Positions 17,635-28,647 are shown, numbered from the stretch's first letter. The stretch: 64,000 bases of DNA from Pullulanibacillus pueri (GCF_014639255.1 NZ_BMFV01000002.1:62001-126000); one strand, 5' to 3'. Notes: generated from the letters alone by a model not told the origin. A program made the numbers and translations.

Positions 17635-18615
17635 TTGCAATCAAAGGCAAGAATAACAGCAATAGGTACTTACACCCCTAAAAAAATCCTTACAAATGCT
17701 GATATGGAAAAAATCGTTGAAACAAGTGATGAATGGATTGTACAAAGAACAGGTATAAAAGAACGACGCATTGCCGCAGATGATGAATTTTCAAGTGACC
17801 TTGCCATTCAGGCAGTAAATCAATTGGTCGCCAATTACAATACATCGATCCAAGATGTTGACTTAATTCTAGTCTCAACGACAACACCAGATTATCCTTT
17901 TCCCAGTGTTGCCAGCCAAGTTCAAGCGCGTTTAGGGATCAAAAATACGGGAGCTATCGACCTAAATGCCACCTGTGCAGGTTTTGCATACGCCCTGCAT
18001 TTAGCTAACGGCCTTGTGACTTCAGGAGCTAACAAAAAAGTGTTAGTGATTGGAGCAGAGACATTATCTAAAGTCACAGACTACACCGATCGTACTAGTT
18101 GTATCTTATTTGGTGATGCTGCCGGGGCTGTGTTAGTGGAATATGATGAAGAAAACCCGAGTTTTATTGAGTCAGTCATGGGATCGGATGGTGACGCCGG
18201 TATCCATCTTTATAGAACGGGATTATCTCAAAAGATGCAGGACGTCGATCTCATTGCCTCGGAAAAAATGGTACAAAATGGTCGAGAGGTTTATAAATGG
18301 GTAATGAAAAATGTCCCTAATTGCATTCAAGAGCTTTTAAATAAAGCCCATATGTCAATGACTGATGTCGATTGGTTTGTTCCGCATAGTGCCAATATGC
18401 GTATTGTAGAAGCCCTTTGCGAAAGACTCGACTTTCCTGTGGAAAAAGCGTTGACCAGTTTGACTTACATCGGTAATACGTCTTCGGCCTCTATTCCCCT
18501 CGCTATTGATTTCGCAGTAAAGGAAGGCAGAATTAAAACAGGAGAGACCTTGTTACTCCATGGATTTGGTGGCGGACTTGTCCAAAGTGGTGTTCTATTA
18601 AAATGGCAAATGTAA
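17635..18615 (+). CDS. fabH: 3-oxoacyl-ACP synthase III (KAS III)
   Basis: Starts fatty-acid synthesis by condensing acyl-CoA with malonyl-ACP. 326 residues from TTG at 17635, nine bases after GGAG; the TTG at 17629 is only three bases from it. The catalytic triad is visible: Cys114 (NATCAGFAYAL), His251 (VPHSANMR) and Asn281 (YIGNTSSAS). RTGIKERR near residue 38-45 is a FabH signature. Bacilli usually carry two FabH forms with branched-chain preference; with no fabF following, this corresponds best to the solitary fabHB type. FapR box upstream. Confidence 0.95.
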   Translation: MQSKARITAIGTYTPKKILTNADMEKIVETSDEWIVQRTGIKERRIAADDEFSSDLAIQAVNQLVANYNTSIQDVDLILVSTTTPDYPFPSVASQVQARLGIKNTGAIDLNATCAGFAYALHLANGLVTSGANKKVLVIGAETLSKVTDYTDRTSCILFGDAAGAVLVEYDEENPSFIESVMGSDGDAGIHLYRTGLSQKMQDVDLIASEKMVQNGREVYKWVMKNVPNCIQELLNKAHMSMTDVDWFVPHSANMRIVEALCERLDFPVEKALTSLTYIGNTSSASIPLAIDFAVKEGRIKTGETLLLHGFGGGLVQSGVLLKWQM

Positions 18616-18616
18616 A

Positions 18617-18715
18617 GGATAAGCAAAACCAGGCGAAAAAACATATGCTTCCCTTAATCAGGCATTAAAAATGTTTTTTACCAAAAGCCCACATCAGCAA
18701 CCAAGTTGATTGAGA
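18617..18715. repeat. Dispersed repeat B, copy 1
   Basis: From GGATAAGCAAAACCAGGCGAA through TTAAAAATGTTTTTTACCA to AGTTGATTGAGA this resembles 61091-61190 (GGATAAGAAAAACTGGGCGAA, TTAAAATGTTTTTCACCAG, AGTGGAGA), about two thirds identical by eye. It begins two bases after the fabH stop and has no frame. Confidence 0.45.
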
Positions 18716-18828
18716 CGGAAGTTGCGAGATTCGGAACACTTATATACTGTGTGTTCCTCAGCACCGCTGACTCATGGATCCCTAAACAAAAGTCCTTTGG
18801 GAACGGGTCCAGCGTGACTTCTATTTTT

Positions 18829-18866
18829 AAAAAGGTGAGCCAAAGATTACGTTGGCCCACCTTTTT
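18829..18866. terminator. Bidirectional terminator between fabH and yfcC-like gene
   Basis: AAAAAGGTGaGCCAA / TTGGCcCACCTTTTT, A-rich on the left and T-rich on the right, serving both convergent genes. Confidence 0.85.
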
Positions 18867-18874
18867 CTTATTAT

Positions 18875-20295
18875 TTACACTGGACCCCAATGGATTAACA
18901 CACCAATGGTAATAAAGATCAGTCCAATCACAAACCAAATGAGTGCTAGGGGTGCCATAAATCGAACCCACTTAAAGTAAGGAATACCACTCGCTACGAG
19001 CACACCCATTAGAACTCCTGATGTAGGGTTAATACAGTTGGCCACGCCTTCCCCTAGCATCACGGCCTCAACGGCGACCTGCCTCGTAATGTGCATAAGA
19101 TCAGCAAGAGGGGCTAAAATAGGGATAAAAACGACCGACTCACCAGAACCTGAAGAAATGACGAAATGAAGCAAAATACTGGTAATAAACATACCGATAG
19201 CCCCAAAGACTGGACTTAAGCCATGCAAAAGATGGGAGAGTGCATACACTATAGTATCAAGAAGCTTCCCACTCGTTAAGATGACCGAGATACAGCGCGC
19301 CATCCCAACGATAAGGGCTCCATACACCAAGCGTTGACACCCCATAAGAAATGTTTTGGATATACTATTTGCCCCCATTCTTGCAATAAGTCCGGAAATG
19401 ATCGAGATAAAAACAAAAGTCCCTGCCATCTGAATATCCGACCACTTGAGCCAAAGGGCTCCAGCGAGATAACCGAGGATGGACACACCCGTCACAATTA
19501 AAATGAGTTTATGCTGCAGTGTAAAGGCCACTTCACCAACGTCATCTTCATTGAGCAGCGCTTTACTAGGAAACCATTCCTTCCCCAATAAACTTCCCTT
19601 TTCAGAGTGAAGTCTTTTTATATAAAAATAAATATATGCAATTGTTGCAATAAGAAAACAAATATAGATAGCGAGACGCAGACCGATACCTGAAAACATA
19701 GGAATCTCTGCTATTTTCTGTGATAAGCCCAGCGGTGAAGGCGATAAGAGCGTCGCATTAAAGCCGGCATAAGTCCCCAAATAAATCACTGCCGCTCCAA
19801 CAACCGCATCCCATTTTAGCGATCTTGCCACAATAATCCCTAAGGGAATAAACCCTATGACCGAGTTAACGACAATACCTGTCGTTCCAAGAATCGAAAA
19901 AATAGCTCCTACAATAATCACAAAAAGTAATTGTCTTTTTCGAAACTTGTTGACCACATTATGAATTAGACCGTGGATGGCTCCTGTTTCCTCAAGAATA
20001 GCAATAAGTCCACCTGTAAAGAGAATTAAAAAGATAATTGAAGAGGAGTCGATCATTCCCTGTTCAATCGCTGTAAAAAATTCCATAAACCCAACAGGAG
20101 AGTTGGTAACATGGTGATAACTGCCTGGTACTGCTTGTGTGGTTGTTCCATGAGTTGTGTATTTAAATTCCCCTGCTGGAACAAAGTATGATGCTATAGC
20201 GCATAGAAGGGAATCAGAAATAGCAACACATAAGCATCAGGCATTCTTATTTTTCTTTTCTTTTTCTCTGGCTTTGTCTCATATTGTGTACTCAA
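18875..20295 (-). pseudogene. YfcC-family (DcuC-like) permease with one frameshift
   Basis: A full-length YfcC-type transporter of about 474 codons if one frame change is accepted. The TTG start at 20295 has GGAGGT eight bases upstream and reads [28 protein letters not shown], then hits TAG at 20196-20194; a one-base shift near 20205-20211 continues as [21 protein letters not shown]...SPVGFMEFF and joins the long frame 18875-20086. About ten membrane segments follow, with the family's [19 protein letters not shown] and [19 protein letters not shown]. Everything besides the shift is intact, so it is either a recent mutation or a sequencing error. It is divergent from an RpiR regulator and an M20 amidohydrolase, so a peptide or N-acyl amino acid is a plausible substrate. 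Confidence 0.82.
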
Positions 20296-20362
20296 TCGGC
20301 CCACCTCCATTTTCATACATTTCAAACTAAAAATCTATTGAAAAAATTCTGTCTTATGTTAG

Positions 20363-20391
20363 ATTATAATAAAGGATTTCCTTCAATTCAA
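20363..20391 (-). promoter_or_regulatory. Promoter of the yfcC-like gene
   Basis: Minus strand TTGAAT (20391-20386), 17 bases, TATAAT (20368-20363). The spacer holds AAGGA-AA-TCCTT, a small palindrome that could bind the RpiR protein. Confidence 0.65.
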
Positions 20392-20419
20392 TACTAAATG
20401 TTGCGAATCCTTCAAAAAG

Positions 20420-21262
20420 TTGAGGTGTTGCCATCTGAGCAAAGTTTTTGAAAAAATCAATATATACTATCCTCATTTGACAAAGGGGCAAAAGAAGGTG
20501 GCTGACTTTTTACTCGCCGATCCTACAACTTTTGCCACTCATTCAGCTAAGAAGGTAGGTGAACTTATTGGCGTTAGTGAGACGATGATTATTCGTCTGT
20601 GCCATTCCTTGGGCTATCATAGTTTCAAAACACTCCAAACCGAGATAAGGGAATCGATTTTCGACTTTAGTAATCAACATCCCCTTTTCGCAGGAGAAGA
20701 CCAAGTTAAGCAGTCGACTTTTTATCATGCGATGACTGCTAATAGTGATTTTATTAGAGAAGCAGCCACGCACATCGATGATGAGGCTATCAATCTTACC
20801 CTTGAAAAGTTGCATCAAGCACGTTGGGTTCTTGTTTCAGGTTCCCACGCCGCTTTTTCTATGGCCCATTGGTTTGCCTTCTCACTTAATTTAATCAAAG
20901 GAAATACGCTTTTATTTCGTTCCGAGTTTGATTCCAATCTCGAACAACTTTCGGATCACAGTGCACTATTTGTCTTTTCGTTTTATCGGTATGCCAAAGA
21001 ATCCTTATGGGTAGCTGAGGCGGCAAAAAATCAAGGCGCTTATGTTATTGCCGTGACAGACTCACCGAATGCTCCGATTAATCCATTTGCTGATAGCATT
21101 CTTGATCTCAAGCTGCCGAATAAAATTATTTACAAGACAGCCCCGATTGTCTTTTCATTTCTCAATGCTCTCTTAATGAGTTATAGTCAGAAGTTTGCTG
21201 ATCCCAATGTCTTAAGGGAAAAATTATATAAGGAAAAAGCCAACCAGTTTTATGCTTTTTAG
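20420..21262 (+). CDS. RpiR-family (MurR-like) transcriptional regulator
   Basis: About 280 residues. N-terminal HTH_6 domain (residues 1-80: LTKGQKKVADFLLADPTTFATHSAKKVGELIGVSETMIIRLCHSLGY) and C-terminal SIS sugar-isomerase-like domain (about 125-250: WVLVSGSHAAFSMAHWFAF, VFSFYRYAKESLWVAEAAKNQGA). The start is uncertain: TTG at 20420 has no ribosome site, while an in-frame CTG at 20435 is seven bases after GAGGTG and would give SKVFEKINIYYPHL, a natural RpiR beginning. Likely controls the divergent YfcC transporter and the M20 enzyme 33 bases downstream. Confidence 0.88.
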   Translation: MRCCHLSKVFEKINIYYPHLTKGQKKVADFLLADPTTFATHSAKKVGELIGVSETMIIRLCHSLGYHSFKTLQTEIRESIFDFSNQHPLFAGEDQVKQSTFYHAMTANSDFIREAATHIDDEAINLTLEKLHQARWVLVSGSHAAFSMAHWFAFSLNLIKGNTLLFRSEFDSNLEQLSDHSALFVFSFYRYAKESLWVAEAAKNQGAYVIAVTDSPNAPINPFADSILDLKLPNKIIYKTAPIVFSFLNALLMSYSQKFADPNVLREKLYKEKANQFYAF

Positions 21263-21295
21263 AAATGGTTTAAACTGTCAGGAGGATTTTTTATC

Positions 21296-22435
21296 ATGGA
21301 ACTAACTGAAGAAATGAAACAAGAAATACTCAGTATTTTTGAATACCTGCATACACATCCGGAGATTAGTTGGAAGGAAATCAATACCACGCAATATATT
21401 GCCAATAAGCTTAAAGCATTGGGCTGTCGGGTGCAAACCTTTGATGACTGTACTGGAGTTATTGCCGAGATTGGATCAGGCAGTCCAATTATTGGTTTGC
21501 GCGCTGATATGGATGCCTTATGGCAGGAAGTAGATGGTACTTTTAAAGCGAATCATTCCTGTGGACACGATGCTCACATGACCATGGTTCTCGGCACTTT
21601 AATGATGCTGAAGCAACAAGATACCTTGCCCCAAGGGACGATTCGCTTTATCTTCCAACCCGCAGAGGAAAAAGGGATGGGTGCACTCAAAATCATTGAA
21701 AAGGGCGTCATTGACGACCTCGAATTCCTTTATGGCGTGCATGTTCGCCCAATACAGGAAACGGCTAATGGTCATGCTACTCCTGCGATCTTACACGGAT
21801 CAACGCAATCCATTACCGGAACGATAATCGGAGAAGACGCCCATGCTGCCCGCCCTCACCTCGGTACAAATTCAATAGAAATCGCGGCCACTCTCGTTCA
21901 TGAACTTGCTCATATCCATGTTGATCCGATGGTCCCTCATTCCGTAAAAATGACGAAATTGCATGCTGGTGGTGAAAGTTCAAACATTATTCCTGGAAAG
22001 GCTGAATTTAGTTTAGATTTACGGGCCCAAACGAATGAGGTCATGGAATCCTTAATTGCCCATGTTCAAGGAGCCGCACAGTCAGTAGCCCAATTTTATA
22101 ATGTCAACATCGACATGAACATTCCTGAAAATCTTGCTGCTGCAACTGAAAATCTAGAGGCTGAAACTCTTCTTGCCGCTGCAATAGAGGATACTATTGG
22201 AAAGGAAAATTTAGATCCCCCGCTCGTGACAACAGGTGGAGAGGATTTTCATTTTTACTCCTTAAAAAGACCTAAATTAAAAGCGACCATGCTCGGTTTA
22301 GGCTGTGGGCTAGAACCCGGGCTACATCATCCCCATATGACCTTTGATCGCAAGGCCTTATTCTCTGGTATCCGCATCCTGACATCTGTCCTCTTAAAAA
22401 CATTAGAAAGAGAACCTTGTGGGGTCTCCCGTTAG
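21296..22435 (+). CDS. M20-family amidohydrolase/peptidase
   Basis: 379 residues, zinc-dependent. Motifs: GLRADMDAL (about 71-79), the metal-binding [10 protein letters not shown] (about 85-94), [10 protein letters not shown] (about 121-130, catalytic Glu pair), the dimerisation-domain [14 protein letters not shown] (about 177-190) and the last ligand in GLHHPHMTF near the C-terminus. This set is that of the hippurate/N-acyl-amino-acid/aminobenzoyl-glutamate hydrolase group, all of which cut an amide to free an amino acid. AGGAGG ribosome site. Same transcript as the RpiR gene; the divergent YfcC permease would bring in its substrate. Confidence 0.87.
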   Translation: MELTEEMKQEILSIFEYLHTHPEISWKEINTTQYIANKLKALGCRVQTFDDCTGVIAEIGSGSPIIGLRADMDALWQEVDGTFKANHSCGHDAHMTMVLGTLMMLKQQDTLPQGTIRFIFQPAEEKGMGALKIIEKGVIDDLEFLYGVHVRPIQETANGHATPAILHGSTQSITGTIIGEDAHAARPHLGTNSIEIAATLVHELAHIHVDPMVPHSVKMTKLHAGGESSNIIPGKAEFSLDLRAQTNEVMESLIAHVQGAAQSVAQFYNVNIDMNIPENLAAATENLEAETLLAAAIEDTIGKENLDPPLVTTGGEDFHFYSLKRPKLKATMLGLGCGLEPGLHHPHMTFDRKALFSGIRILTSVLLKTLEREPCGVSR

Positions 22436-22498
22436 AAAGCCGTTTCATCGCGCATGTCCGATCAACTACCATGCGTCTTTATCCCTAAAAGGACCATT

Positions 22499-22531
22499 AA
22501 AAAATCGCCCTATAAAGAGGGCGATTTTTTT
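22499..22531. terminator. Bidirectional terminator between the M20 gene and gltD
   Basis: AAAATCGCCC-TATAAAGA-GGGCGATTTT with A-run left and T-run right, between convergent genes. Confidence 0.92.
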
Positions 22532-22543
22532 GGTGATATTTTT

Positions 22544-24028
22544 TTAAGGTAATACAGTGGCTCCCATAAGGTAACGGTCACATTCACGTGCAGCTTCTCT
22601 TCCTTCATTTATGGCCCAAACGATCAAACTTTGTCCACGACGGACGTCACCCGCTGCAAAGACACCGTCCTTATTTGTCGTGTACTCTCCATATTTCGCT
22701 TTTACCGTACCACGATAGGTTTGCGTTAAGCCCAAATGGTTGAGCAATGACTTTTCAGGACCTTCAAAGCCAACAGCAATTAAAACGAGATCAACGGGCC
22801 AGAGTTTTTCCGTGCCAGGAATCTCTTGGGTGACCACCTCTCCCTTTTCATTCGTGTCTTTCTCAACTTCCATTGTTTCCAAAGCAACAATATGACCCTT
22901 TTCGTCCGTTATAAAACGTTGGGTAAGAATAGAATATTGACGTGGGTCTTGGCCAGATTGAGCTTTTGCTTCTTTATACGCATAACTTAATTCAAAAACA
23001 TCAGGTTGTTCTGGCCATGGATTCGTCTCTAAACGATACTTAGGTAGCTTAGGATGCTTCCCAAACTGAACAATACTCTTACTCCCTTGGCGCAGAGCCG
23101 TTGCGACACAGTCTGCCCCTGTATCACCGCCCCCGATCACGATCACGTTTTTATCCTTTGCAGAAAATGCCTCTGGTAATTCAAGTGTTGGATCAAGCAG
23201 TACCTTTGTGCTCATCGTTAAATAATCCATTGCATATTGAATACCTTTAGCCTCTCGACCTGGAATATCCACATCGCGTTGCTTGGTCGCCCCAGCACAC
23301 ACAATCACCGCATCAAATTTGTCTTCAAGTTGCTGCATTGAGATATCTTTTCCAACTTCCGTATTTACTTGGAAGATGACACCTTCTTGCCGCAAGAGAT
23401 CAACCCGGCGTGTCACTGACTCTTTCTCCAGCTTCATATTAGGAATACCGTACATGAGCAGTCCACCCACACGATCTTCACGTTCAAACACAGTGACCCA
23501 ATGGCCTGCTTTATTTAACTGATCAGCTGCTGCTAATCCAGCAGGACCTGAGCCGATGATAGCAACATGCTTTCCTGTTCGATGCTCAGGGGGCTCAGGA
23601 ACGATCCATCCTTCGGCGAAACCCTTATCAATAATACTTTTCTCAATATTTTTGATAGTCACTGCATCATCATTTAAGGAGACAGTACAAGAGCCTTCAC
23701 ATGGCGCTGGGCACACTCTCCCAGTCCATTCTGGAAAATTATTCGTTTTAAGAAGCCGATGAAGTGCTTCTTTCCATTGTCCACGATAGACGAGATCATT
23801 CCACTCTGGAATTAGATTATGCAAAGGGCAGCCAAAGGAGGTTTGATTAAACTCAACCCCTATATGGCAATAGGGCGTTGAACAATCCATGCAACGTGCC
23901 CCTTGTTGTTTGAGCGTCTCATCCGACCAAGCCTTTTGGTATTCCTGCCAATCACGGAGGCGTTCACGAGGGCTGCGTTCTTTTGTTTCTTTTCTCTTAT
24001 AGTCTAAAAATCCCGTCAGTTTTCCCAT
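22544..24028 (-). CDS. gltD: Glutamate synthase (NADPH) small subunit
   Basis: Supplies electrons from NADPH to the large subunit. 494 residues from the ATG at 24028 ([13 protein letters not shown], the usual opening); the ATG at 24037 is only two bases from GGAGG. N-terminal Cys clusters for 4Fe-4S centres (CMDCSTPYC near 47-55, [21 protein letters not shown] near 105-113), the FAD loop [16 protein letters not shown] (about 155-170) and the NADPH loop [19 protein letters not shown] (about 295-313). Named gltB in B. subtilis. Only 22 bases after the large subunit gene, so one transcript, driven by GltC. Confidence 0.96.
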   Translation of the reverse strand: MGKLTGFLDYKRKETKERSPRERLRDWQEYQKAWSDETLKQQGARCMDCSTPYCHIGVEFNQTSFGCPLHNLIPEWNDLVYRGQWKEALHRLLKTNNFPEWTGRVCPAPCEGSCTVSLNDDAVTIKNIEKSIIDKGFAEGWIVPEPPEHRTGKHVAIIGSGPAGLAAADQLNKAGHWVTVFEREDRVGGLLMYGIPNMKLEKESVTRRVDLLRQEGVIFQVNTEVGKDISMQQLEDKFDAVIVCAGATKQRDVDIPGREAKGIQYAMDYLTMSTKVLLDPTLELPEAFSAKDKNVIVIGGGDTGADCVATALRQGSKSIVQFGKHPKLPKYRLETNPWPEQPDVFELSYAYKEAKAQSGQDPRQYSILTQRFITDEKGHIVALETMEVEKDTNEKGEVVTQEIPGTEKLWPVDLVLIAVGFEGPEKSLLNHLGLTQTYRGTVKAKYGEYTTNKDGVFAAGDVRRGQSLIVWAINEGREAARECDRYLMGATVLP

Positions 24029-24050
24029 CGATTCCATTTCCTCCTTGGTT

Positions 24051-27000
24051 TCATACTGGTTCTAATGCATCATCTTTAAAAATCACTTTTTGGTCAGTCT
24101 TTTTCTCAAATGCTGATAAGATAGCGGCCTGACCATGAAGCCCCTTTGCTTTTGCCTCATCTATGTTGGCAAGCATGCGCTTATAATCTGAAGGAATCAC
24201 CTTAATGATCCTTTGTACAGACGCTTCCCAGTGGCTAAGGACTTCACGCCCTTTTGCACTGTTTGTATACGTGACATGCTTTTCAATCATGTGTTTCACT
24301 TCAGCAATTTCTTCAGGATCTACTAATGCCTCTAGTAAAACCATACCGAGATTACATTTTTCTTTGAAGGTTTCTTTGCTCTCATCTGAAAGAATATAAG
24401 CAATGCCGCCTGACATCCCCGCTGCAAAGTTGCTGCCCACCGATCCTAAGTTGACCACGCGGCCACCTGTCATATATTCACAGCCATGGTTTCCGATGCC
24501 CTCGACAACGACCTTTACTCCGCTGTTTCGAACACCAAAGCGCTCCCCAGCACGTCCGTTAATATAGGCCTCACCTGAACTGGCACCATAAAAAGCAACA
24601 TTCCCTATTAAACTACTTTCATCATGAATCGCTTCAGGTACTGTACTTCTGACAATAATTTTTCCTCCGGATAGCCCTTTCCCAACATAATCATTGGCAT
24701 CTCCATCTAACTCAAGTGTGATGCCATGGGGAGCAAAAGCCCCAAAGCTCTGACCTGCCGTGCCCCTAAAATGCAAGTGGATGGTATCCTCTGGCAGCCC
24801 TTTGGCTCCATATTTATTGGATATAGCATTACCGATAATCGCCGTCACAGTGCGATCTGTATTCTTTATCGTGTAATGACCGACCACTTTATGCCCCAAC
24901 TCTAAAGCCGGGCGACAGTCATCTAATAACTCTCGTATATCAAAGGATTCTTCAAGCTTATGATCCTGATCCCTCTGTTTAAAAGTCCCTACGCCTTCAG
25001 GTGCTTCTATTACCGTCAATACCTTCGAAAGATCAAGGTGTTTCGCCTTCCAATGAGTCTTAGCTGTTTCTGTTACCTCAAGTAAATCGGTACGACCAAT
25101 CAGTTCATTTAAGCTTCTAAACCCTAGTTCTGCTAAAAGTTCTCTTACTTCTTGGGCGACAAAATGCATGAAAGTCACCACATGATCAGGCGTTCCCGCA
25201 AAACGTTTTCTAAGCTCGGGATCCTGAGTTGCGATCCCTACTGGACAGGTATTGGACTGACACACCCTCATCATGACACAGCCAAGAACAACGAGAGGTG
25301 CTGTTGAAAACCCATACTCTTCCGCACCGAGAATGGCAGCCATCACAACGTCCCGACCCGTCATCAATTTGCCATCGGTTTCAAGGGTGACCCTATCACG
25401 TAAACCATTAAGGACTAACGTTTGATGCGCTTCAGCGAGTCCAAGCTCCCATGGGAGTCCAGCGTGTTGAATACTAGAGCGGGGAGAAGCTCCTGTACCA
25501 CCGTCAGAACCACTGATCAATATGACGTCGGCTAACCCTTTTGCGACACCAGCAGCAATCGTTCCTACTCCAGCCTTAGCAACCAGTTTGACATTTATTC
25601 TCGCATTCGGATTGGCATGCTTTAAATCATAGATCAGCTGAGCAAGATCCTCAATCGAATAAATATCGTGATGTGGTGGTGGAGAAATAAGTCCAACACC
25701 TGGCGTCGATCCCCGTACTTCGGCTATCCAAGGATACACTTTTTTACCCGGGAGGTGACCGCCTTCACCTGGCTTCGCTCCTTGAGCGAGTTTAATCTGA
25801 ATTTCTTCGGCATTCGCGAGATAATAGCTCGTAACACCAAAGCGACCCGAAGCGACTTGCTTAATGGCACTTTTACGATTATCACCATTGGCATCAAGGA
25901 TATAGCGCTTAGGATCCTCGCCACCTTCACCACTATTACTTTTTCCACCAATTCTATTCATGGCAATCGCCAACGCCTCATGAGCCTCTTTACTTATCGA
26001 ACCATACGACATCGCACCTGTCTTAAAACGGCGACAAATGGCATCAATAGATTCCACTTCATCAATGGAAATGGGTGTTCTATTGGCCTTGAAATCTACT
26101 AAATTTCGAATCGATGAAAGGGCTTCGGTATTAGCCAATGCTGAATAAGTTTTAAATAATTGATAGTCCTTTCGCCTTGTCGATTGCTGCAACGAATAGA
26201 TCGTTTTCGAATGAAGCTTATGATACTCTCCGCCGTGTCTCCACTGGAACTGGCTTCCAGAGTCTAGCGTTTTATCAACAGATTTAAAGGCTTTGGTATG
26301 ACGCATCAATGACTCTTCGGCAATCACATCGAGTCCAATACCACCAATTTGTGAAGCCGTACCTGTGAAGTACCTCGCGACAACCTTATCCGAAAGCCCT
26401 AATGCTTCAAACATTTGCGCACCGCGATAACTCTGAACAGTCGATATTCCTAGCTTAGACATCACCTTAATCACACCACTAGAAAGGGTGTTAAGGTAGG
26501 CATCGACTGCCGCTTCAGGTGTCATATCCTTAATGTGACCTTCATCGATCAAGCCTTTAATCGTTTCAATACCTAAAATCGGATGAATAACATCAGCACC
26601 ATAACCGACTAACATCGCCATATGATGGACATCACGTGCTTCTCCTGTATTAACAATGATGCTGACATCCATTCTAGTTCCTTGGCGAATCAGATGATGG
26701 TGGAGACCTGCCACAGCAAGAAGTGCTGGAATCGGAGCGAATGTTTCATTGACCCCCATGTCAGAGAGAACAATGAAAACCACCCCTTCTTCAATGGCGG
26801 CATCAACTTTATCAAACAACTTATCCATTGCCCGTTCGAGAGTCTCCTCTTTGGTATCGAACAGGATATCCATGATGCGTGCCTTAAAACGCTCTTGCCC
26901 TAATAAGTTTTGATACAAGGTCGTCTCAATGATTGGAGAATTCAACTGTACACGATCTGCACCGGCACCATAGGTCTCTAATAAATTACTCTGCGCACCC

Positions 27001-28592
27001 AACCAGGTTAAACCCGAGGTCACCGAAGCCTCCCGGATAGCATCTATGGCTGGATTCGTCACCTGTGCAAAAAGTTGTTTAAAATAATTATATAAAAGCT
27101 GTGGCTGATCGGATAATACCGCAATAGGAGTATCTGTCCCCATTGAACCTACAGGATCTTTGCCTTCTGTTGCCATTGGCATGAGGCCTTTAATCAATTC
27201 TTCATAGGTATAGCCGAAAGCCTTTTGCAATTGCCTACGCTCTTCCTGTTTCATCACAGGAATCTCATCATCTTTAGTAATGACATTTTCAAAGCTCAAA
27301 GTGCTTTCTTTTAACCAATCACCATAAGGGCGTTCATCTGCTAATTCCTTCTTCAATTCTTCATTGGAGCAAATGCGACCTTCCTCAAGATCAATCCACA
27401 AGGCTTCACCCGGGCTTAGGTTTTTCTTGATCTTAATTTGATCATCTGGGACATCCAAAACACCAAACTCTGATGAAAAGACAATCTTATCTTCATGGGT
27501 TACGATATATCGTCCAGGTCTTAAGCCATTGCGATCTAAAAGCGTGCCGATTTGTTTACCGTTTGTAAAGGAAATAGCCATTGGACCGTCCCAAGGCTCC
27601 ATCAATTGACTATGAAATTTATAATAATCACGGACTTTTTTATCCATTGATTGCAATTCCCATGGTTCTGGAACAAGCATTGTTGCCACATTCGCTAAAG
27701 AGCGACCACTTAACGACAAAAATTCTAATACATTATCGAAGCTCGCAGAATCACTTCCACTTTCATCAATAATCGGAAGTAAAGTCTCTAATGGGACACC
27801 AAAAACATCAGAGGCCATTTTTCCTTCACGCGCTTTCATCGCATTAATGTTGCCTCTTAATGTGTTGATTTCACCATTATGGACAAGATATCTATAAGGA
27901 TGCGCTCGCTTCCACATCGGTTCTGTATTGGTACTATATCTTGCATGCACTAATCCAAAGGCAGACCGAAACTCTGAATCGGCTAATTCTTGATAAAATT
28001 CAGGAATTTCCATCGGCTTCAATAATCCCTTATAAACAATCGTTTGTGACGAAAAACTTACGATATAAAAGTCACTAAACTGCTGAGTCTGTTTTTCAAT
28101 CCGTTTTCTTAACACGAATAATTGGCGATCAAATGTTAAGGAATTCACATAAGAATCTTTGCCAACAAACAACTGTTTAATGATGGGACGACTTTGCTCC
28201 GCCTGACGTCCGATGCCTTCTGGATTCACAGGAACCTCGCGCCAACCTATCCATTTCAAAGGCGAGTCAGCCACTTGCTCTTCAATTAATTTCTCAATAT
28301 AAAGCCTTTCTCGTTCCTCTTGAGGTAAGAAGAACATGCCTACGCCATAATCACCCTTTGCAGGTAAATCAAAAGAAGTGTTCAGCCGAAAATAAGCATC
28401 AGGAATTTGAACAAGAATACCCGCGCCATCACTAGTATCATCAGTATAACCTGCCCTGTGATCTAACCTGTGTAACATTTCTATTGATTCATTTATAATA
28501 TTATGGGTAGGGTTTCCCTTAATGTTGGCGATGAATCCAATGCCACATGCATCATGTTCAAAAGATGGATGATACAAACCTGTCTGCTGCAT
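24051..28592 (-). CDS. gltB: Glutamate synthase (NADPH) large subunit
   Basis: Turns 2-oxoglutarate and glutamine into two glutamates. 1513 residues from ATG at 28592 (GGGGGGAAAGGG upstream); the upstream in-frame extension has no ribosome site. Cys16 (HDACGIGF) becomes the N-terminal nucleophile of the class II amidotransferase after loss of a 15-residue propeptide. The FMN/3Fe-4S synthase domain contains GEGGEDPKRY and CVMMRVCQSNTCPVGIATQ; the C-terminal GXGXG beta-helix domain is near residues 1250-1450 (GLSGGKIIVR, GAGERFGVRNSG-like repeats). Called gltA in B. subtilis. Divergent from gltC, which activates it. Confidence 0.97.
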   Translation of the reverse strand: MQQTGLYHPSFEHDACGIGFIANIKGNPTHNIINESIEMLHRLDHRAGYTDDTSDGAGILVQIPDAYFRLNTSFDLPAKGDYGVGMFFLPQEERERLYIEKLIEEQVADSPLKWIGWREVPVNPEGIGRQAEQSRPIIKQLFVGKDSYVNSLTFDRQLFVLRKRIEKQTQQFSDFYIVSFSSQTIVYKGLLKPMEIPEFYQELADSEFRSAFGLVHARYSTNTEPMWKRAHPYRYLVHNGEINTLRGNINAMKAREGKMASDVFGVPLETLLPIIDESGSDSASFDNVLEFLSLSGRSLANVATMLVPEPWELQSMDKKVRDYYKFHSQLMEPWDGPMAISFTNGKQIGTLLDRNGLRPGRYIVTHEDKIVFSSEFGVLDVPDDQIKIKKNLSPGEALWIDLEEGRICSNEELKKELADERPYGDWLKESTLSFENVITKDDEIPVMKQEERRQLQKAFGYTYEELIKGLMPMATEGKDPVGSMGTDTPIAVLSDQPQLLYNYFKQLFAQVTNPAIDAIREASVTSGLTWLGAQSNLLETYGAGADRVQLNSPIIETTLYQNLLGQERFKARIMDILFDTKEETLERAMDKLFDKVDAAIEEGVVFIVLSDMGVNETFAPIPALLAVAGLHHHLIRQGTRMDVSIIVNTGEARDVHHMAMLVGYGADVIHPILGIETIKGLIDEGHIKDMTPEAAVDAYLNTLSSGVIKVMSKLGISTVQSYRGAQMFEALGLSDKVVARYFTGTASQIGGIGLDVIAEESLMRHTKAFKSVDKTLDSGSQFQWRHGGEYHKLHSKTIYSLQQSTRRKDYQLFKTYSALANTEALSSIRNLVDFKANRTPISIDEVESIDAICRRFKTGAMSYGSISKEAHEALAIAMNRIGGKSNSGEGGEDPKRYILDANGDNRKSAIKQVASGRFGVTSYYLANAEEIQIKLAQGAKPGEGGHLPGKKVYPWIAEVRGSTPGVGLISPPPHHDIYSIEDLAQLIYDLKHANPNARINVKLVAKAGVGTIAAGVAKGLADVILISGSDGGTGASPRSSIQHAGLPWELGLAEAHQTLVLNGLRDRVTLETDGKLMTGRDVVMAAILGAEEYGFSTAPLVVLGCVMMRVCQSNTCPVGIATQDPELRKRFAGTPDHVVTFMHFVAQEVRELLAELGFRSLNELIGRTDLLEVTETAKTHWKAKHLDLSKVLTVIEAPEGVGTFKQRDQDHKLEESFDIRELLDDCRPALELGHKVVGHYTIKNTDRTVTAIIGNAISNKYGAKGLPEDTIHLHFRGTAGQSFGAFAPHGITLELDGDANDYVGKGLSGGKIIVRSTVPEAIHDESSLIGNVAFYGASSGEAYINGRAGERFGVRNSGVKVVVEGIGNHGCEYMTGGRVVNLGSVGSNFAAGMSGGIAYILSDESKETFKEKCNLGMVLLEALVDPEEIAEVKHMIEKHVTYTNSAKGREVLSHWEASVQRIIKVIPSDYKRMLANIDEAKAKGLHGQAAILSAFEKKTDQKVIFKDDALEPV

Positions 28593-28647
28593 TACCCTTT
28601 CCCCCCAATGATTTTTAATCGTTATCAGAAATGTAGTGTTATTATAA

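Noticed and set aside
25668..26102. 144-codon frame on the + strand inside gltB
   Set aside because: Antisense shadow of the conserved glutamate synthase FMN domain.
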